Assembly (NCBI GenBank): GCA_902589825.1
Contig: CACIUL010000015.1
Location: 1 to 57,642, forward strand
Reading direction: 5' to 3'
From: an uncultured Verrucomicrobiota bacterium
GTDB lineage: Bacteria > Verrucomicrobiota > Verrucomicrobiia > Verrucomicrobiales > DEV007
DNA: 57,642 nt
The position numbers and the translations under genes were made by a program. The stretch's first letter is position 1. Each line of letters starts with the position of its first letter. This document shows positions 1-8,558 of the stretch, piece after piece. The notes under the pieces are model-generated. The model was not told the origin of the DNA and ran no database searches. It saw only the letters and a program-made list of their open reading frames with translations.

Positions 1-711
1 ATGTGGCCTGCAATGATGGCGCTTGTGGCGCAGGTGCAGTGTAAACTCTTCAGCGCTTATACCTTCATCGTCATCTTTATCCAGACGATTGAATATTCTT
101 TCAACAGCTTTCGGGCGACGCTCAGCGAGGCGTTTCAGTGCCCCGACAGCAGAGAATTCCTCAAGGTTTAACACACCATCATCATCGGTGTCAGCCTCTG
201 CAAAGCGCTCATTGCGCTTTTCTTCAATCCTGGCACGCAAGGCTTCGCGTGCTGCTTCTTTTTCTTCATCGGAAATGTCACCATCTCCATCAGTATCCCA
301 TGCCTCACGACGCTCACGGGCACGGTCCCTGCGATCTTCCTTGGCTGCCTGACGTTCTTCTTCATCAAGCTTGCCATTTTCGTCGAGGTCGAATTTAGCG
401 AGGAATTCCGGCAGGTTGCCGTTACCGAAAACCTTGCCGCCATCAGGACGCTCGGGCTTGTCGTCGTCATCGTTATCAGGACGCTCGGGTTTGTCGTCGT
501 CATCGTTATCAGGACGCTCGGGCTTGTCATCGTCATCGTTATCAGGACGCTCAGGCCTTTCGTCGTCATCTTTGTCAGGACGCTCGGGACGCTCATGTTT
601 ATCATGGTCGTGCCAGCCCCAGCCCCAGCCCCAGTGCCAGCCGCGCGCAGATGAGATGCTCACAGTTGCAAAAAGGGCCAAGAGGATCAGGAAGTAATTC
701 TTGATTTTCAT
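1..711 (-). CDS. Secreted EF-hand protein, 3' end cut by window edge
   Basis: The open frame runs from an ATG at 711 to the left window edge without a stop: 237 codons, C-terminus missing. Residues 1-22 form a signal peptide ending SSA. A Trp/Gly/His stretch follows, then five imperfect 11-residue repeats (consensus DKPERPDNDDD, about residues 40-90). Four EF-hand loops of 12 residues lie at about 108-119, 139-150, 174-185 and 211-222. The first three keep Asp at 1, Asp at 3, Gly at 6 and Glu at 12; the fourth has Glu at loop position 6. This implies a Ca2+-binding periplasmic or exported protein. It is the last visible gene of a run that starts with an ECF sigma factor. The leader has no Shine-Dalgarno and is A/C-rich. 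Function beyond calcium binding is unknown. Confidence 0.85.
   Translation of the reverse strand, partial: MKIKNYFLILLALFATVSISSARGWHWGWGWGWHDHDKHERPERPDKDDDERPERPDNDDDDKPERPDNDDDDKPERPDNDDDDKPERPDGGKVFGNGNLPEFLAKFDLDENGKLDEEERQAAKEDRRDRARERREAWDTDGDGDISDEEKEAAREALRARIEEKRNERFAEADTDDDGVLNLEEFSAVGALKRLAERRPKAVERIFNRLDKDDDEGISAEEFTLHLRHKRHHCRPH
442..600 (-). repeat. Tandem 33-bp repeats, about five units
   Basis: Units start at 442, 475, 508, 541 and 574. The first three are nearly identical, differing at one or two positions. The fourth and fifth are more diverged, and the last is incomplete. Each unit is in frame and encodes the acidic/proline 11-mer of the EF-hand protein. Unit number could vary by slippage without shifting the frame. 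Confidence 0.9.
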
Positions 712-852
712 ATTTTTTTTTTGGGTTTTTTGTTGGGATTGTATTGGGGATTAGAGGAGTGATTGACTGAACTTACTCAGTTACTCAGCGCATGAAGTTG
801 CCTCCTCTATTTATATTAAGACGCAAAATGTATCCGCCAAGTTACATTTTAG

Positions 853-1692
853 CTAATTTCCCTTTAAAAGGCTAGAGAAATCATCGATCTCATTCACTGT
901 AGCTGAGGATTCCCTAGAGGGTTGATTACCAGTTGTTTGTGGCTGCTCTGCAGGTTTTGCGGGTTCGGTTTGAGCATTGGCTACGGTTGCTTCCGGTTGA
1001 TCCAAGTCCTCCTCCAAGAGGGCGACGATATCATCCCACCAGGCTTCCCTATCCATGGCCTTTTCCTCAAGGCTGGCTTTTTGCTCATCATCCAGGACAG
1101 GATAGATTTCGTTTTCGACATCTGCCACGCTCGCGCCCGGCTCAATGGCCTTGCCTTCTCCAAACACGGAGTCCTTGAGATAATCGGTGCTTCCCTCGGG
1201 TTGAAGGATGGGGTGAAAAGCGGGTGATGAACTGGCAAGGATCGGAAATATCCGGTCCTGCTGTTCCTCGGTAAGCCCCAACCTTGAGGTTAAGGCCTGC
1301 AACCTGTTATTGGCCTGTTCCTCAACGATCACGGCCCTGGCAATGAGTTCGTCACGGGGTGGCACGGGTTCGATTTTTGCCAGCCCGGGTTCCTGCCTGT
1401 CGGCAGGTGTTGGACTTTGAGGCGGTAGATTGCGTTGTGTTGCTGCTGACAATGTTCCTTCTGTGGGATTGCTTTCCGGGCGCAAAGCTGTTCCTGAAAC
1501 AAGCCCGGTGTCATCCCCGGCAACCAGTGGTTGTGCGTTGCGAATGGCGCTGATTGGTTTTTGATGGGATTGTGTTTTGGTCTCTGGCTTTGAGACCGTT
1601 TCCTGATTGGCGGCAGGGGAAAATATAAGCCATGCCAGGGAGGCGACTGCCGCTCCTCCGATAGCTCCATAAATATGGGATGGAATTTTCAT
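853..1692 (-). CDS. Membrane-anchored periplasmic protein with LTxxQ-like motifs
   Basis: 279 aa. One N-terminal membrane segment (about residues 7-25) is followed by a long Pro/Gln/Glu-rich linker to about 112. A helical region then carries two LTxxQ-like motifs, LTEEQ at 140-144 and LDDEQ at 200-204, of the kind seen in Spy/CpxP/ZraP periplasmic sensors. The C-terminal 45 residues are again low complexity. It lies 92 bp downstream of the ECF sigma gene and 141 bp upstream of the EF-hand gene, all on one strand, so it may sense an envelope signal or restrain the sigma factor. No anti-sigma zinc motif is visible, so that role is only inferred. The ATG is preceded by a C/A-rich leader without Shine-Dalgarno. 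Confidence 0.7.
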   Translation of the reverse strand: MKIPSHIYGAIGGAAVASLAWLIFSPAANQETVSKPETKTQSHQKPISAIRNAQPLVAGDDTGLVSGTALRPESNPTEGTLSAATQRNLPPQSPTPADRQEPGLAKIEPVPPRDELIARAVIVEEQANNRLQALTSRLGLTEEQQDRIFPILASSSPAFHPILQPEGSTDYLKDSVFGEGKAIEPGASVADVENEIYPVLDDEQKASLEEKAMDREAWWDDIVALLEEDLDQPEATVANAQTEPAKPAEQPQTTGNQPSRESSATVNEIDDFSSLLKGN

Positions 1693-1784
1693 TGGTCTTG
1701 GGGATTGGTTTCGGAAAGGGGATTTTCAGGATAAGCTTAAACTGAATTTCAGGTTTTGAACAGTGGATAAAAAAGCAATGGTTT

Positions 1785-2417
1785 TCAGTATGCGGACTGA
1801 TGTGCCATAGATGGGAAACGGCTTCTTTTCCGGTTCAGTGGTGCCCTTTCAAGCCGGGCCAGTGCCCGTTTCAGTTTTCGACGGGCCCGCATTGCCGTGA
1901 CCTTGACCTTTGATGCCCCCCAACCTGTTTGATTGCAGGTTTCCAGAATGGAATGTTCCTCAAGGTCCAGTAGCCGAATGACTGCCCGTTCATTGCGGGT
2001 CAGGATGGCAAGTAACTTATCGAGTAGTTCTTCGGCCAGTTCCCCTCCCATTTCAGCGAATTTCCGCGGATCCATCGCATTTTTGTTCTCAAGATAAGCC
2101 ATTGTGTCCAGTTCATGGCCTATATGGTGGAAGGCTTTCTGTTTTTGTTGGCGCCGCAGGAGATCATAACAAGTGTTTAAGGCAATGCGCGAGGCCCAGT
2201 GACTGATTGGGCCTTTTCCGGAATATTGTTTAATCCGGGAGAACACCTTGATGAATATTTCCTGCAGGATATCCTCTTCTTCCTCATGGATGGAACGGTT
2301 TTTGCGGACAATCGGGATGATCACCGGGTAGAGATAGTCAATAAGGCTCGAGCAGGCGCTTTCTTCACCTCGACGCACACCGGCGATGACCCTTTCGGGG
2401 GGTGGGGGAGTCATCAT
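1785..2417 (-). CDS. ECF-type RNA polymerase sigma factor
   Basis: 210 aa. Region 2 is recognisable around residues 45-95: acidic EEEDILQEIF, then the helix leading to WASRIALNTCYDLLRRQ. Region 4 lies around 130-185 (LLAILTRNERAVIRLLDLEE, then an Arg/Lys-rich recognition helix). Length and the absence of regions 1 and 3 fit the extracytoplasmic-function group. The basic C-terminal tail of about 25 residues is slightly long. It heads a probable three-gene unit with the LTxxQ-like membrane protein and the EF-hand protein, suggesting control of an envelope or calcium response. Two ATGs overlap at 2412-2417; the first is taken. The group within the ECF classification cannot be assigned by eye. 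Confidence 0.88.
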   Translation of the reverse strand: MMTPPPPERVIAGVRRGEESACSSLIDYLYPVIIPIVRKNRSIHEEEEDILQEIFIKVFSRIKQYSGKGPISHWASRIALNTCYDLLRRQQKQKAFHHIGHELDTMAYLENKNAMDPRKFAEMGGELAEELLDKLLAILTRNERAVIRLLDLEEHSILETCNQTGWGASKVKVTAMRARRKLKRALARLERAPLNRKRSRFPSMAHQSAY

Positions 2418-2573
2418 GTAACAGGTTTTGGGTATAGGTTATCTATCCATATATAAGATTACAGCACCGTTACGTGATTATTAAGCGGGGATGAACAGCG
2501 GGTTTGTGGCTGTAATCAGTTGAAGACTTTGTTGTGGTATTGACCCTGCCGGGATGGGGAGTATTATTTGCGC

Positions 2574-3119
2574 ATGATGAAACGAATGATCCTTTCCGCT
2601 TTTTGCGCCGTTGTGGTATTTCCCGGCCTGGCTGAGGGACGACTTGGCTGGACGCATGAGCAATGTGTCCTGAGCTTTGGGGAACCGGTAACACAGGTCG
2701 AGACGCGACTGGTCAAAAGTGAGGGAAAGGCTGACGTGTTCAGGGCTCAGATCGATGATTTTCCTGTTTTCATTCTTGTTGAGTATCGTGAGGGCAGGGT
2801 ATGGATGATTACCTACGAGGGCCGGGGTGTGAGAAAGAAAACGGCATCATCACTGGTTGCCAGAAATGCGGGGTCAAAAGTTAAGGAGAGGACTTTCCTC
2901 CGGGTGCAGCACTGGATTGAGCAGGAAAAGAAAATTCATGCGGTGTATTTCTCCTCACCGGTGCAACGCCTGATCGTGATGAATTCCAAGAGCCTTGCTG
3001 CCGAGAAAAAACCAATTGCAGCGGTTATCCTTGAGACGGGAACGACCACTGAGGATCCTGAAGACCCCGAGGGCAAGAAGGAGCCTGCCCCCGTTAACGA
3101 TCCCCTTGAAAAATTCTAG
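2574..3119 (+). CDS. Secreted protein of unknown function
   Basis: 181 aa from ATG at 2574; another ATG follows at once at 2577. A signal peptide is clear (basic start, hydrophobic core, cut near LAEG). The mature part begins LGWTHEQCVLSFGEPV, a pattern reminiscent of small exported proteins with a Gly-x-Thr start and a GEP turn. It alternates charged and beta-prone segments and ends in an acidic, proline-rich tail. No enzyme motif is recognised. A GGGATGGGGA stretch lies about 14 bases before the start. The gene faces the sigma operon divergently and the SDR gene convergently, and appears to stand alone. Confidence 0.65.
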   Translation: MMKRMILSAFCAVVVFPGLAEGRLGWTHEQCVLSFGEPVTQVETRLVKSEGKADVFRAQIDDFPVFILVEYREGRVWMITYEGRGVRKKTASSLVARNAGSKVKERTFLRVQHWIEQEKKIHAVYFSSPVQRLIVMNSKSLAAEKKPIAAVILETGTTTEDPEDPEGKKEPAPVNDPLEKF

Positions 3120-3153
3120 CCGCACTTCAGCGGCAACATATACGGCAAGGCAT

Positions 3154-3933
3154 CTAGATCGTCATCGACGAATAACCCCCGTCCACAACGATCTCGCTTC
3201 CGGTAATGAAGCCGCCGGCATCAGGCGAAGCCAGGAGCAGCGCGGCACCAATGAGTTCCCGTGCTTCCCCGAAGCGCTGCATGGGTGTGTGTCCCATGAT
3301 CGCGGCAACCCGTTCCTCATTGAGCACCTTGCGGTTTTGCTCGGCGGGAAAGAAGCCGGGCACCAGCGTGTTGACACGAATGCCCTCAGGAGCCCACTCG
3401 CGGGCAAGGTTCTTGCTGATATTGTGCACAGCCGCCTTGCTCATCGAATAGGTGAAGACACGGGAGAGCGGGATCATGCCGGACATGGAGCCGACATTGA
3501 TGATTGAGGCCTTCAGGCGGTTTTCAAGGAAGTAACTTCCAAATACCTGGCAGGCCACGAATACCGCCTTGGCATTGGTGGCAAAGATACGCTCATATTC
3601 CTCCTCGGAAACCTCCAGGAAGGGGGTTGGTGAATTGACTCCCGCCCCATTGACAAGGATTTCGCATTTCCCGCTTTTCTCGGTCACGGAGGCAAGGAGG
3701 TTTTCGAGTGATTCCCGGTCATCAACATCAGTGGCAACAAAATAGCCGCTGCCACCTGATTCCCGGATGGCATCAAGCCTTGCATCCGCTTTTTCCTGGC
3801 TGCGCCCTGCCAGGACGACTTCTGCTCCGGCACCGGCGAGGCCTTCAGCTATGGCACCGCAGAGTTCCCCGGTCCCGCCGATAATGACCGCGGTTTTGTC
3901 CTTGAGAGAGAAAAGGGATTGCAGGATGGACAT
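3154..3933 (-). CDS. Short-chain dehydrogenase/reductase, sugar-acid type
   Basis: 259 aa, a classical SDR. The cofactor loop is GGTGELCG (19-26), an unusual version of TGxxxGIG. NGAG lies at 95-98 and the catalytic tetrad reads Asn120, Ser149, Tyr162, Lys166 (YSMSK). The C-terminal GSEIVVDGG signature is present. It is the last gene of an operon, 5 bp after the KDG-type kinase, so a reductase producing 2-keto-3-deoxygluconate or a related aldonate is likely (compare DEH reductases, gluconate 5-dehydrogenases and SDR-type mannonate/fructuronate oxidoreductases). The exact substrate cannot be read from the sequence. Confidence 0.85.
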   Translation of the reverse strand: MSILQSLFSLKDKTAVIIGGTGELCGAIAEGLAGAGAEVVLAGRSQEKADARLDAIRESGGSGYFVATDVDDRESLENLLASVTEKSGKCEILVNGAGVNSPTPFLEVSEEEYERIFATNAKAVFVACQVFGSYFLENRLKASIINVGSMSGMIPLSRVFTYSMSKAAVHNISKNLAREWAPEGIRVNTLVPGFFPAEQNRKVLNEERVAAIMGHTPMQRFGEARELIGAALLLASPDAGGFITGSEIVVDGGYSSMTI

Positions 3934-3938
3934 TGTTT

Positions 3939-5036
3939 TTATCGTTGCACCCTGGCACTGCCGCCGCCAACCAGTTTCTCGACCTCCTCCAGGGTTGCCA
4001 TGGTGGTGTCCCCGGGGGTCGTCATTGCGAGGGCGCCGTGTGCGGCACCGTAGTCGACGGCGAGTTGCGCATCGTTATGGGTTATAAATCCGTAGATAAG
4101 CCCGCTTGCAAAGGAATCGCCTCCGCCGACACGGTCGTATATTTCCAGTTTTTTCCTTGGAGGGGCCTCAAAGAAGCTGCCCTCATGCCAGCAGACTGCT
4201 CCCCAGTCGTTGATACTTGCACTGTGCACGTCACGAAGAGTTGTTGCAGTGGCCCTGAAGTTGGGAAACTCGGCAACTACCTTGGTGATCATGTTCTTGA
4301 AGTTTTCCACTTCAAGCCCGGTAATGTTTTCATCGACTCCCTCAACTGCGAAGCCAAGGCAGGCGGTGAAGTCCTCTTCGTTGCCAATCATGACATCGAC
4401 GTGCCTGGCAATCTCCCGGTTGATTTCCTGGGCCTTGGACTGTCCGCCAAAAGACTGCCATAAAGAGGGCCGGTAGTTCAGGTCGTAGCTGACGATTGTG
4501 CCGTGTTCCCTGGCCTTTTGGCAGGCCTCTATGACAAGCTCGGCCGTGGTTTCTGAAAGGGCGGCAAAGATCCCCCCCGTATGGAACCACTGACTGCCAA
4601 GCTGGCCGAACAGGTGATCCCAGTCGACATCACCCGGTTTCATCTGAGCGGCTGCGGTGTGTCCTCGGTCTGATGTCCCCTTTGCCCCGCGGATGCCAAA
4701 TCCTCTCTCGGTGAAATTAATGCCGTTGCGCACATTGCGGCCGATGCCGTCATGTTCCACCCAGTTGATAAATGCGGTATCCACACCCCCCTGAAGGATA
4801 AAGTCTTCAATCAGGTGCCCGATATCATTGTCGGCAAAGGCACTGACAACGGCAGTTTTCAGGCCAAAACACCGGCGCAATCCGCGGGCAACGTTGTATT
4901 CTCCTCCCCCTTCCCAGGCATCGAAACGGCGGGCGGTGCGCACACGCCCGTCACCGGGATCAAGGCGGAGCATGATTTCACCGAGTGAGACCTCGGTATA
5001 GGCGCAACTGGATCTTGGTTTAATGTCGAGTGCCAT
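3939..5036 (-). CDS. PfkB-family sugar kinase, probable 2-keto-3-deoxygluconate kinase
   Basis: 365 aa. The PfkB N-terminal signature is present ([13 protein letters not shown], 43-55), as is the C-terminal signature around [12 protein letters not shown] (301-312), with Asp307 as catalytic base. DLNYR at 185-189 is typical of KDG kinases (KdgK). The predicted reaction is ATP-dependent phosphorylation of KDG to KDPG, feeding the Entner-Doudoroff aldolase; no aldolase gene is in the window. It sits between the Ldh2-type reductase (110 bp upstream) and the SDR (5 bp downstream), consistent with uronate or aldonate catabolism. Fructokinase or another sugar kinase cannot be excluded. Confidence 0.8.
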   Translation of the reverse strand: MALDIKPRSSCAYTEVSLGEIMLRLDPGDGRVRTARRFDAWEGGGEYNVARGLRRCFGLKTAVVSAFADNDIGHLIEDFILQGGVDTAFINWVEHDGIGRNVRNGINFTERGFGIRGAKGTSDRGHTAAAQMKPGDVDWDHLFGQLGSQWFHTGGIFAALSETTAELVIEACQKAREHGTIVSYDLNYRPSLWQSFGGQSKAQEINREIARHVDVMIGNEEDFTACLGFAVEGVDENITGLEVENFKNMITKVVAEFPNFRATATTLRDVHSASINDWGAVCWHEGSFFEAPPRKKLEIYDRVGGGDSFASGLIYGFITHNDAQLAVDYGAAHGALAMTTPGDTTMATLEEVEKLVGGGSARVQR

Positions 5037-5146
5037 CGGGCAGTGGGAATTGCTTATCAGCTCATGTTATAAACTCCCTGTTGTCCCAAGATGCAACAAT
5101 TCCGTGCGCTGAGTTAACAGGGTTACGCATTCTGCCTGTTTTGCAT

Positions 5147-6241
5147 TTACCCGTCGAAAGCCGGCAATGTTGCCGAATTCCAGCCGGGATGATCCGCCTC
5201 AGCGGCCAATTGGTTGAACTCGGCAATTTCCGCTTCAGAGAAGAGCAGCCCCCCGGCGCGTTCCGTCCGGCTGGCTGCCTGGGCGAAATCCTGGCCGGGC
5301 AGAAAAATGGTTTCATTCCCATGTCCCCTGATATCCTCGATCACGGCCTTGATATTTTCAGCCTGGCTTCGGCCGCGGGCAAAATCCCCGCCGCTCAGGG
5401 CATCAGGATGAATGACCTGGAAGTAGAAACTGGGGGTGCGTTTTTCCCCCTCGGGGATCTCGCGTGAGCGCAGGGTTGGCAGGGAACCGCCAATAAAGGC
5501 GGCAATGATCTCATTGATGAGTGCCATGCCGTATCCCTTGTGGGCCCCGAACGGAACTAGGTACGCTGCTTTTTCCGGGTCGGTGGTAAATTTCCCGTCT
5601 TTATCGACAGCAGCATTTGGCGGGAGTTCTCCACCTTCCCGCTTGATTTGCTGCACCCTGCCCATTGCCACAACCGAGGTTGCCCAGTCAATGACGACAG
5701 GGAACCCGAGGGCTTGATCGGTGGGGAAACCCCAGCTGTGAGGGTTTGTTCCGAGGGTGGGATACTTGCCCATGAAGGGCACCACCTCAGCAAGGCCTGC
5801 AGTGCAACTGGTGTAGGCAATGTAGCCGCGTTTTGCCGCATCCAGCACATAACCTCCGCCCCAGAGATAATGGAAGGCATTATCCACGCTCACCTGACCA
5901 ATCCCGTATTGGTCTGCCAGTTCAATACAGCGCTCTATGGCGGCGTAGGCCACACTCTGTCCCAGCTTTCTGTTGCAGTTCCAAACCTCACTGGCTGCGA
6001 ACCGATTCTCAATAATCTCGATTTCTGCGCCGGGGACACACCCGCCCGCCCCTGACCCGAAAAGATCATCCAGGTGAAGGGCCTTAATGGCATTGTGCGT
6101 GCGAACCGCATGAGCTGAAGCAAATGAACAGAACCTGGCGGCATCATCGGCCTCATCCTGGTTAAAGCCGCGCTTTTTATAGGCGGCGGCGACAAGCGAT
6201 TCATGTTCCGCCTCGGGAACAACGAAGAATTTTTCCGGCAT
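5147..6241 (-). CDS. Ldh2/YlbC-family NAD(P)-dependent oxidoreductase
   Basis: 364 aa, full length for the malate/L-lactate/2,3-diketo-L-gulonate dehydrogenase family. Visible signatures are SAHAVRTHN (42-50), the NAFHYLWGGGY block (121-131, His124 in the conserved family position), GTNP (164-167), the VIDWATSVVA segment and GAHKGYG (232-238) in the cofactor site. These enzymes reduce 2-keto acids with NADH or NADPH. In this operon, next to a sugar-acid kinase and a D-2-hydroxyacid dehydrogenase, a sugar-derived 2-keto acid is more likely than malate or lactate. It starts 5 bp after the upstream gene, so the two are probably co-translated. Confidence 0.85.
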   Translation of the reverse strand: MPEKFFVVPEAEHESLVAAAYKKRGFNQDEADDAARFCSFASAHAVRTHNAIKALHLDDLFGSGAGGCVPGAEIEIIENRFAASEVWNCNRKLGQSVAYAAIERCIELADQYGIGQVSVDNAFHYLWGGGYVLDAAKRGYIAYTSCTAGLAEVVPFMGKYPTLGTNPHSWGFPTDQALGFPVVIDWATSVVAMGRVQQIKREGGELPPNAAVDKDGKFTTDPEKAAYLVPFGAHKGYGMALINEIIAAFIGGSLPTLRSREIPEGEKRTPSFYFQVIHPDALSGGDFARGRSQAENIKAVIEDIRGHGNETIFLPGQDFAQAASRTERAGGLLFSEAEIAEFNQLAAEADHPGWNSATLPAFDG

Positions 6242-6246
6242 GTAAT

Positions 6247-7221
6247 CTAGATATTAAAGCTGTTTGCCTGTGTGTATTCGCCCTCGCCGTTGAGGAGGGC
6301 AATGAGGTTGCGCGTGGCCATCCCGGCCTGACGGGCAACCGACTCGTGGGTTCGTGAGGCGATATGTGATGTAATGATACAGTTGGGTGCTCCAAGCAGC
6401 GGGTGATCGGCGGCCGGTGGTTCAGTATCCAGGACATCCGCGCCATAGCCACCGACTGCGCCGCTTTCAAGGGCAGTATGCATGGCCTGGCTGTCGACGA
6501 GTTCACCCCGTGCGCAGTTGAGAATGATCACGCCCTTGCGCATCTGGTTGATTCTTTCCGCGTTGATCATGCCATGGGTTTCAGGACTCAGGTAACAGTG
6601 CAGGGAGAGGATATCTGATGCAGAGCTCAACTGGTCCATGTCAGGACATAAGGTGATGTCGTTGCTGGCGGCAAAATCCTGATCGGGGTGGGGATCGTAT
6701 GCCAGGATTTTCATGCCGAAGGCACGGGCCCTGACCGCCACTTCCTTGCCGATGCGCCCGAGGCCGAGAATGCCAATATTCTTGCCCATGATCTCGTTGC
6801 CGACAGGTTTTTTCCAGCCGGCTTGCCAATCTCCCGCGGCAACTTCATTGGCATTCTGCTGGATCTTCTTGGATAACCCGAGGAGTAACCCAAAGGTGTG
6901 TTCAGCGACCGTGGTATGGTTGACACCGGGGGTAAAGAGGACAGGCAGCTTCTTTTCAGTGGCATATTCAACATCAATCTTGTCGAGTCCTATTCCATAT
7001 TTGCTGATCACCTTCAGATTCGGCAGGGATTGATCAATGACGGCGGCGGTGATAGCATCATCGCCACAGAGAAACCCGTCGAAATCTCCCGCAATCTCGA
7101 GCATCTTTTCTTCAGGCAGGGGGCCGCGTTCGCGGATAATTTCCCATCCGGTGGCTTCAAGCATCCCGTGGTGTTCCCCGGGGGTGTCCTGGTATGAGGT
7201 GGTGGTAAGTAGGATTCGCAT
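6247..7221 (-). CDS. D-isomer-specific 2-hydroxyacid dehydrogenase (SerA/GyaR-like)
   Basis: 324 aa from ATG at 7221; a TTG three codons upstream is also open. The Rossmann motif is GLGRIG (153-158). The catalytic triad is Arg238 (NCARGELVD), Glu267 (DTEPP) and His286 (SHIAS). There is no C-terminal ACT domain, so it is not a standard phosphoglycerate dehydrogenase; it resembles glyoxylate/hydroxypyruvate or phosphoglycerate-dehydrogenase-like reductases. It is the first gene of the four-gene sugar-acid operon, divergent from the small gene at 7276 with only 54 bp between, which must hold both promoters. The substrate is unassigned. Confidence 0.87.
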   Translation of the reverse strand: MRILLTTTSYQDTPGEHHGMLEATGWEIIRERGPLPEEKMLEIAGDFDGFLCGDDAITAAVIDQSLPNLKVISKYGIGLDKIDVEYATEKKLPVLFTPGVNHTTVAEHTFGLLLGLSKKIQQNANEVAAGDWQAGWKKPVGNEIMGKNIGILGLGRIGKEVAVRARAFGMKILAYDPHPDQDFAASNDITLCPDMDQLSSASDILSLHCYLSPETHGMINAERINQMRKGVIILNCARGELVDSQAMHTALESGAVGGYGADVLDTEPPAADHPLLGAPNCIITSHIASRTHESVARQAGMATRNLIALLNGEGEYTQANSFNI

Positions 7222-7275
7222 TTGCTTCAAGTTTCAAGTTTCACAAGCCAACTATCAAGTGTTTGATTGCTAATC

Positions 7276-7521
7276 ATGAAATCCATCCCGGATATGGATG
7301 CAGGTATCCAGCCGCTGGACCTGCTGATGCAGGCTCAATCCCTCAGGAATCACGACCTGGTTGAGGCCTCGACGGAAAACCTCACCCACAAGCAGGTTCA
7401 AAAGGCGAGGCAGGGCCGAAAAATCACCTTCAGGATGCAGAAAAAGATCCTCCTGGCCTGGAATTCCCTGCAGGGGGAGGCATTTGTCCTGGAGCAGTTG
7501 TTTAATTACCGCGGGAGGTGA
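7276..7521 (+). CDS. Small conserved-looking basic protein, possible HTH
   Basis: 81 aa from ATG at 7276; an upstream TTG at 7267 is less likely. The central part, LTHKQVQKARQGRKITFRMQKKILLAWN, has the helix-turn-helix feel of small Xre or LacI-type heads, but no family is recognised with certainty. It ends at 7521, nine bases before the ATG of the FAD enzyme. Its last codons contain that gene's Shine-Dalgarno (GGGAGGTG), so the genes are probably translationally coupled. A transcriptional or RNA-binding role is a guess. Confidence 0.6.
   Translation: MKSIPDMDAGIQPLDLLMQAQSLRNHDLVEASTENLTHKQVQKARQGRKITFRMQKKILLAWNSLQGEAFVLEQLFNYRGR
7513..7520 (+). promoter_or_regulatory. Shine-Dalgarno fixing the FAD enzyme start
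   Basis: GGGAGGTG ends nine bases before ATG 7530. This strong site decides for ATG 7530 over the in-frame GTG at 7518, which lies inside it. It is notable because many other starts in the window have no Shine-Dalgarno. Confidence 0.75.
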
Positions 7522-7529
7522 GCCCAGGC

Positions 7530-8543
7530 ATGGCAGTGGCATCAGAGAACTTACCAATCACGATTATCGGAGGTGGACTGGCCGGCTGCGTGATGGCCTG
7601 GGCATTGCGTGCGAGAAATCGGGAGGTTGTGCTGCTGGATCGTGGTGAGGAGGTAACCGCCAGCAAGGTGGCGGCCGGGATTGTTAACCCGGTGACCGGA
7701 CCCAAGTTGACAAAGACCTGGCGCCTTGAGCAACTGTGGCCGGCGGCATTGAATTTCTACGATTCCATCCGTAAAAAGACAGGGAGGGAAGTGTTCCGGC
7801 AAATGCCACTGATCCGTCTGTTCAATTCCCCGAGGGAGGCAAGGCAGTGGGAGAAGCGACTGGGTTCCCCGGGGTATGTTGAATGTCTTGCAAGCGTTGC
7901 TCTGGATCCGGGCAACGATTTGAAGGCACAATATGGAGCCATTACCCTTGAGAACTCAGGATATCTGGGTATCCCGGAGTTCATTGCGCTGACCAGGGAA
8001 ATGCTTGGGGCCGGGTGGCGGAGTGGTCAATCCCGTGAAGTTCAGGAAGAGGGCATCACCCTGTTTTGTGAAGGCGTTTCCGGTGCCGCCAACCCGCTGT
8101 TTGAATGGGTGCCGTTCAAGCCTGCAAAAGGTGAGATTTTAACCCTGTCTATTCCCGGTCTTGACCAGCAAAGGATTGTCAATTGTGGTGGTGCCTGGTT
8201 GTTGCCGGTGGGAGGCGGGCAATTCCGCTGCGGGGCAACCTATGACTGGGGATGCAGTGAGCCCAAACCCACCGCTGAGGGAAGGAGAGTGATCGAAGAG
8301 CGTCTTGGCCGTTTCCTGCAGTTGCCCTATGAGGTGATTGATCACCAGGCGGGGATACGTCCTGTGGTGCGCGAGAGCAGGTTGCTTTGCGGGATGCATC
8401 CATCGCAGAGCAGGGTCGGTTTTTTTAACGGGCTGGGTTCCAAGGGGGTTTTGAATGCTCCTTTTTTTGCCGGGAATTTTGCCGATTATCTTTGTGGTGG
8501 TGGGCCTATTGATCCTGAGGTTGACCTTTGCGGCAATATCTGA
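7530..8543 (+). CDS. FAD-dependent oxidoreductase, MnmC(o)-like
   Basis: 337 aa. The N-terminal FAD-binding motif is IIGGGLAGC (12-20), with an acidic residue (Asp37) ending beta-2, as in the D-amino-acid oxidase fold. Several blocks match the remembered C-terminal oxidase half of E. coli MnmC in order: GEILTL, FRCGATYDWG, GIRPVVRES and GLGSKGVLNAP followed by PIDP. This suggests removal of the carboxymethyl group from cmnm5U34 of tRNA to give nm5U. The following gene is an MnmM-like methyltransferase, which would supply the next step. A generic glycine-oxidase-type amine oxidase is the alternative. Confidence 0.75.
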   Translation: MAVASENLPITIIGGGLAGCVMAWALRARNREVVLLDRGEEVTASKVAAGIVNPVTGPKLTKTWRLEQLWPAALNFYDSIRKKTGREVFRQMPLIRLFNSPREARQWEKRLGSPGYVECLASVALDPGNDLKAQYGAITLENSGYLGIPEFIALTREMLGAGWRSGQSREVQEEGITLFCEGVSGAANPLFEWVPFKPAKGEILTLSIPGLDQQRIVNCGGAWLLPVGGGQFRCGATYDWGCSEPKPTAEGRRVIEERLGRFLQLPYEVIDHQAGIRPVVRESRLLCGMHPSQSRVGFFNGLGSKGVLNAPFFAGNFADYLCGGGPIDPEVDLCGNI

Positions 8544-8558
8544 TGAGTGCCTAGAAAC

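Noticed and set aside
168..605. Minus-strand 145-codon frame rich in Met/Thr/Ser
   Set aside because: It is an out-of-frame shadow of the EF-hand gene; its repeats come from the 33-bp units, and the true frame has a signal peptide and EF loops.
371..697. Plus-strand frame with repeated SLSGRSGLSSSS
   Set aside because: Low-complexity shadow of the 33-bp repeat region on the opposite strand; no other protein feature.
1..711. Possible CRISPR-like array at 442-600
   Set aside because: Repeats are directly adjacent with no spacers and keep the coding frame, so they are coding tandem repeats.
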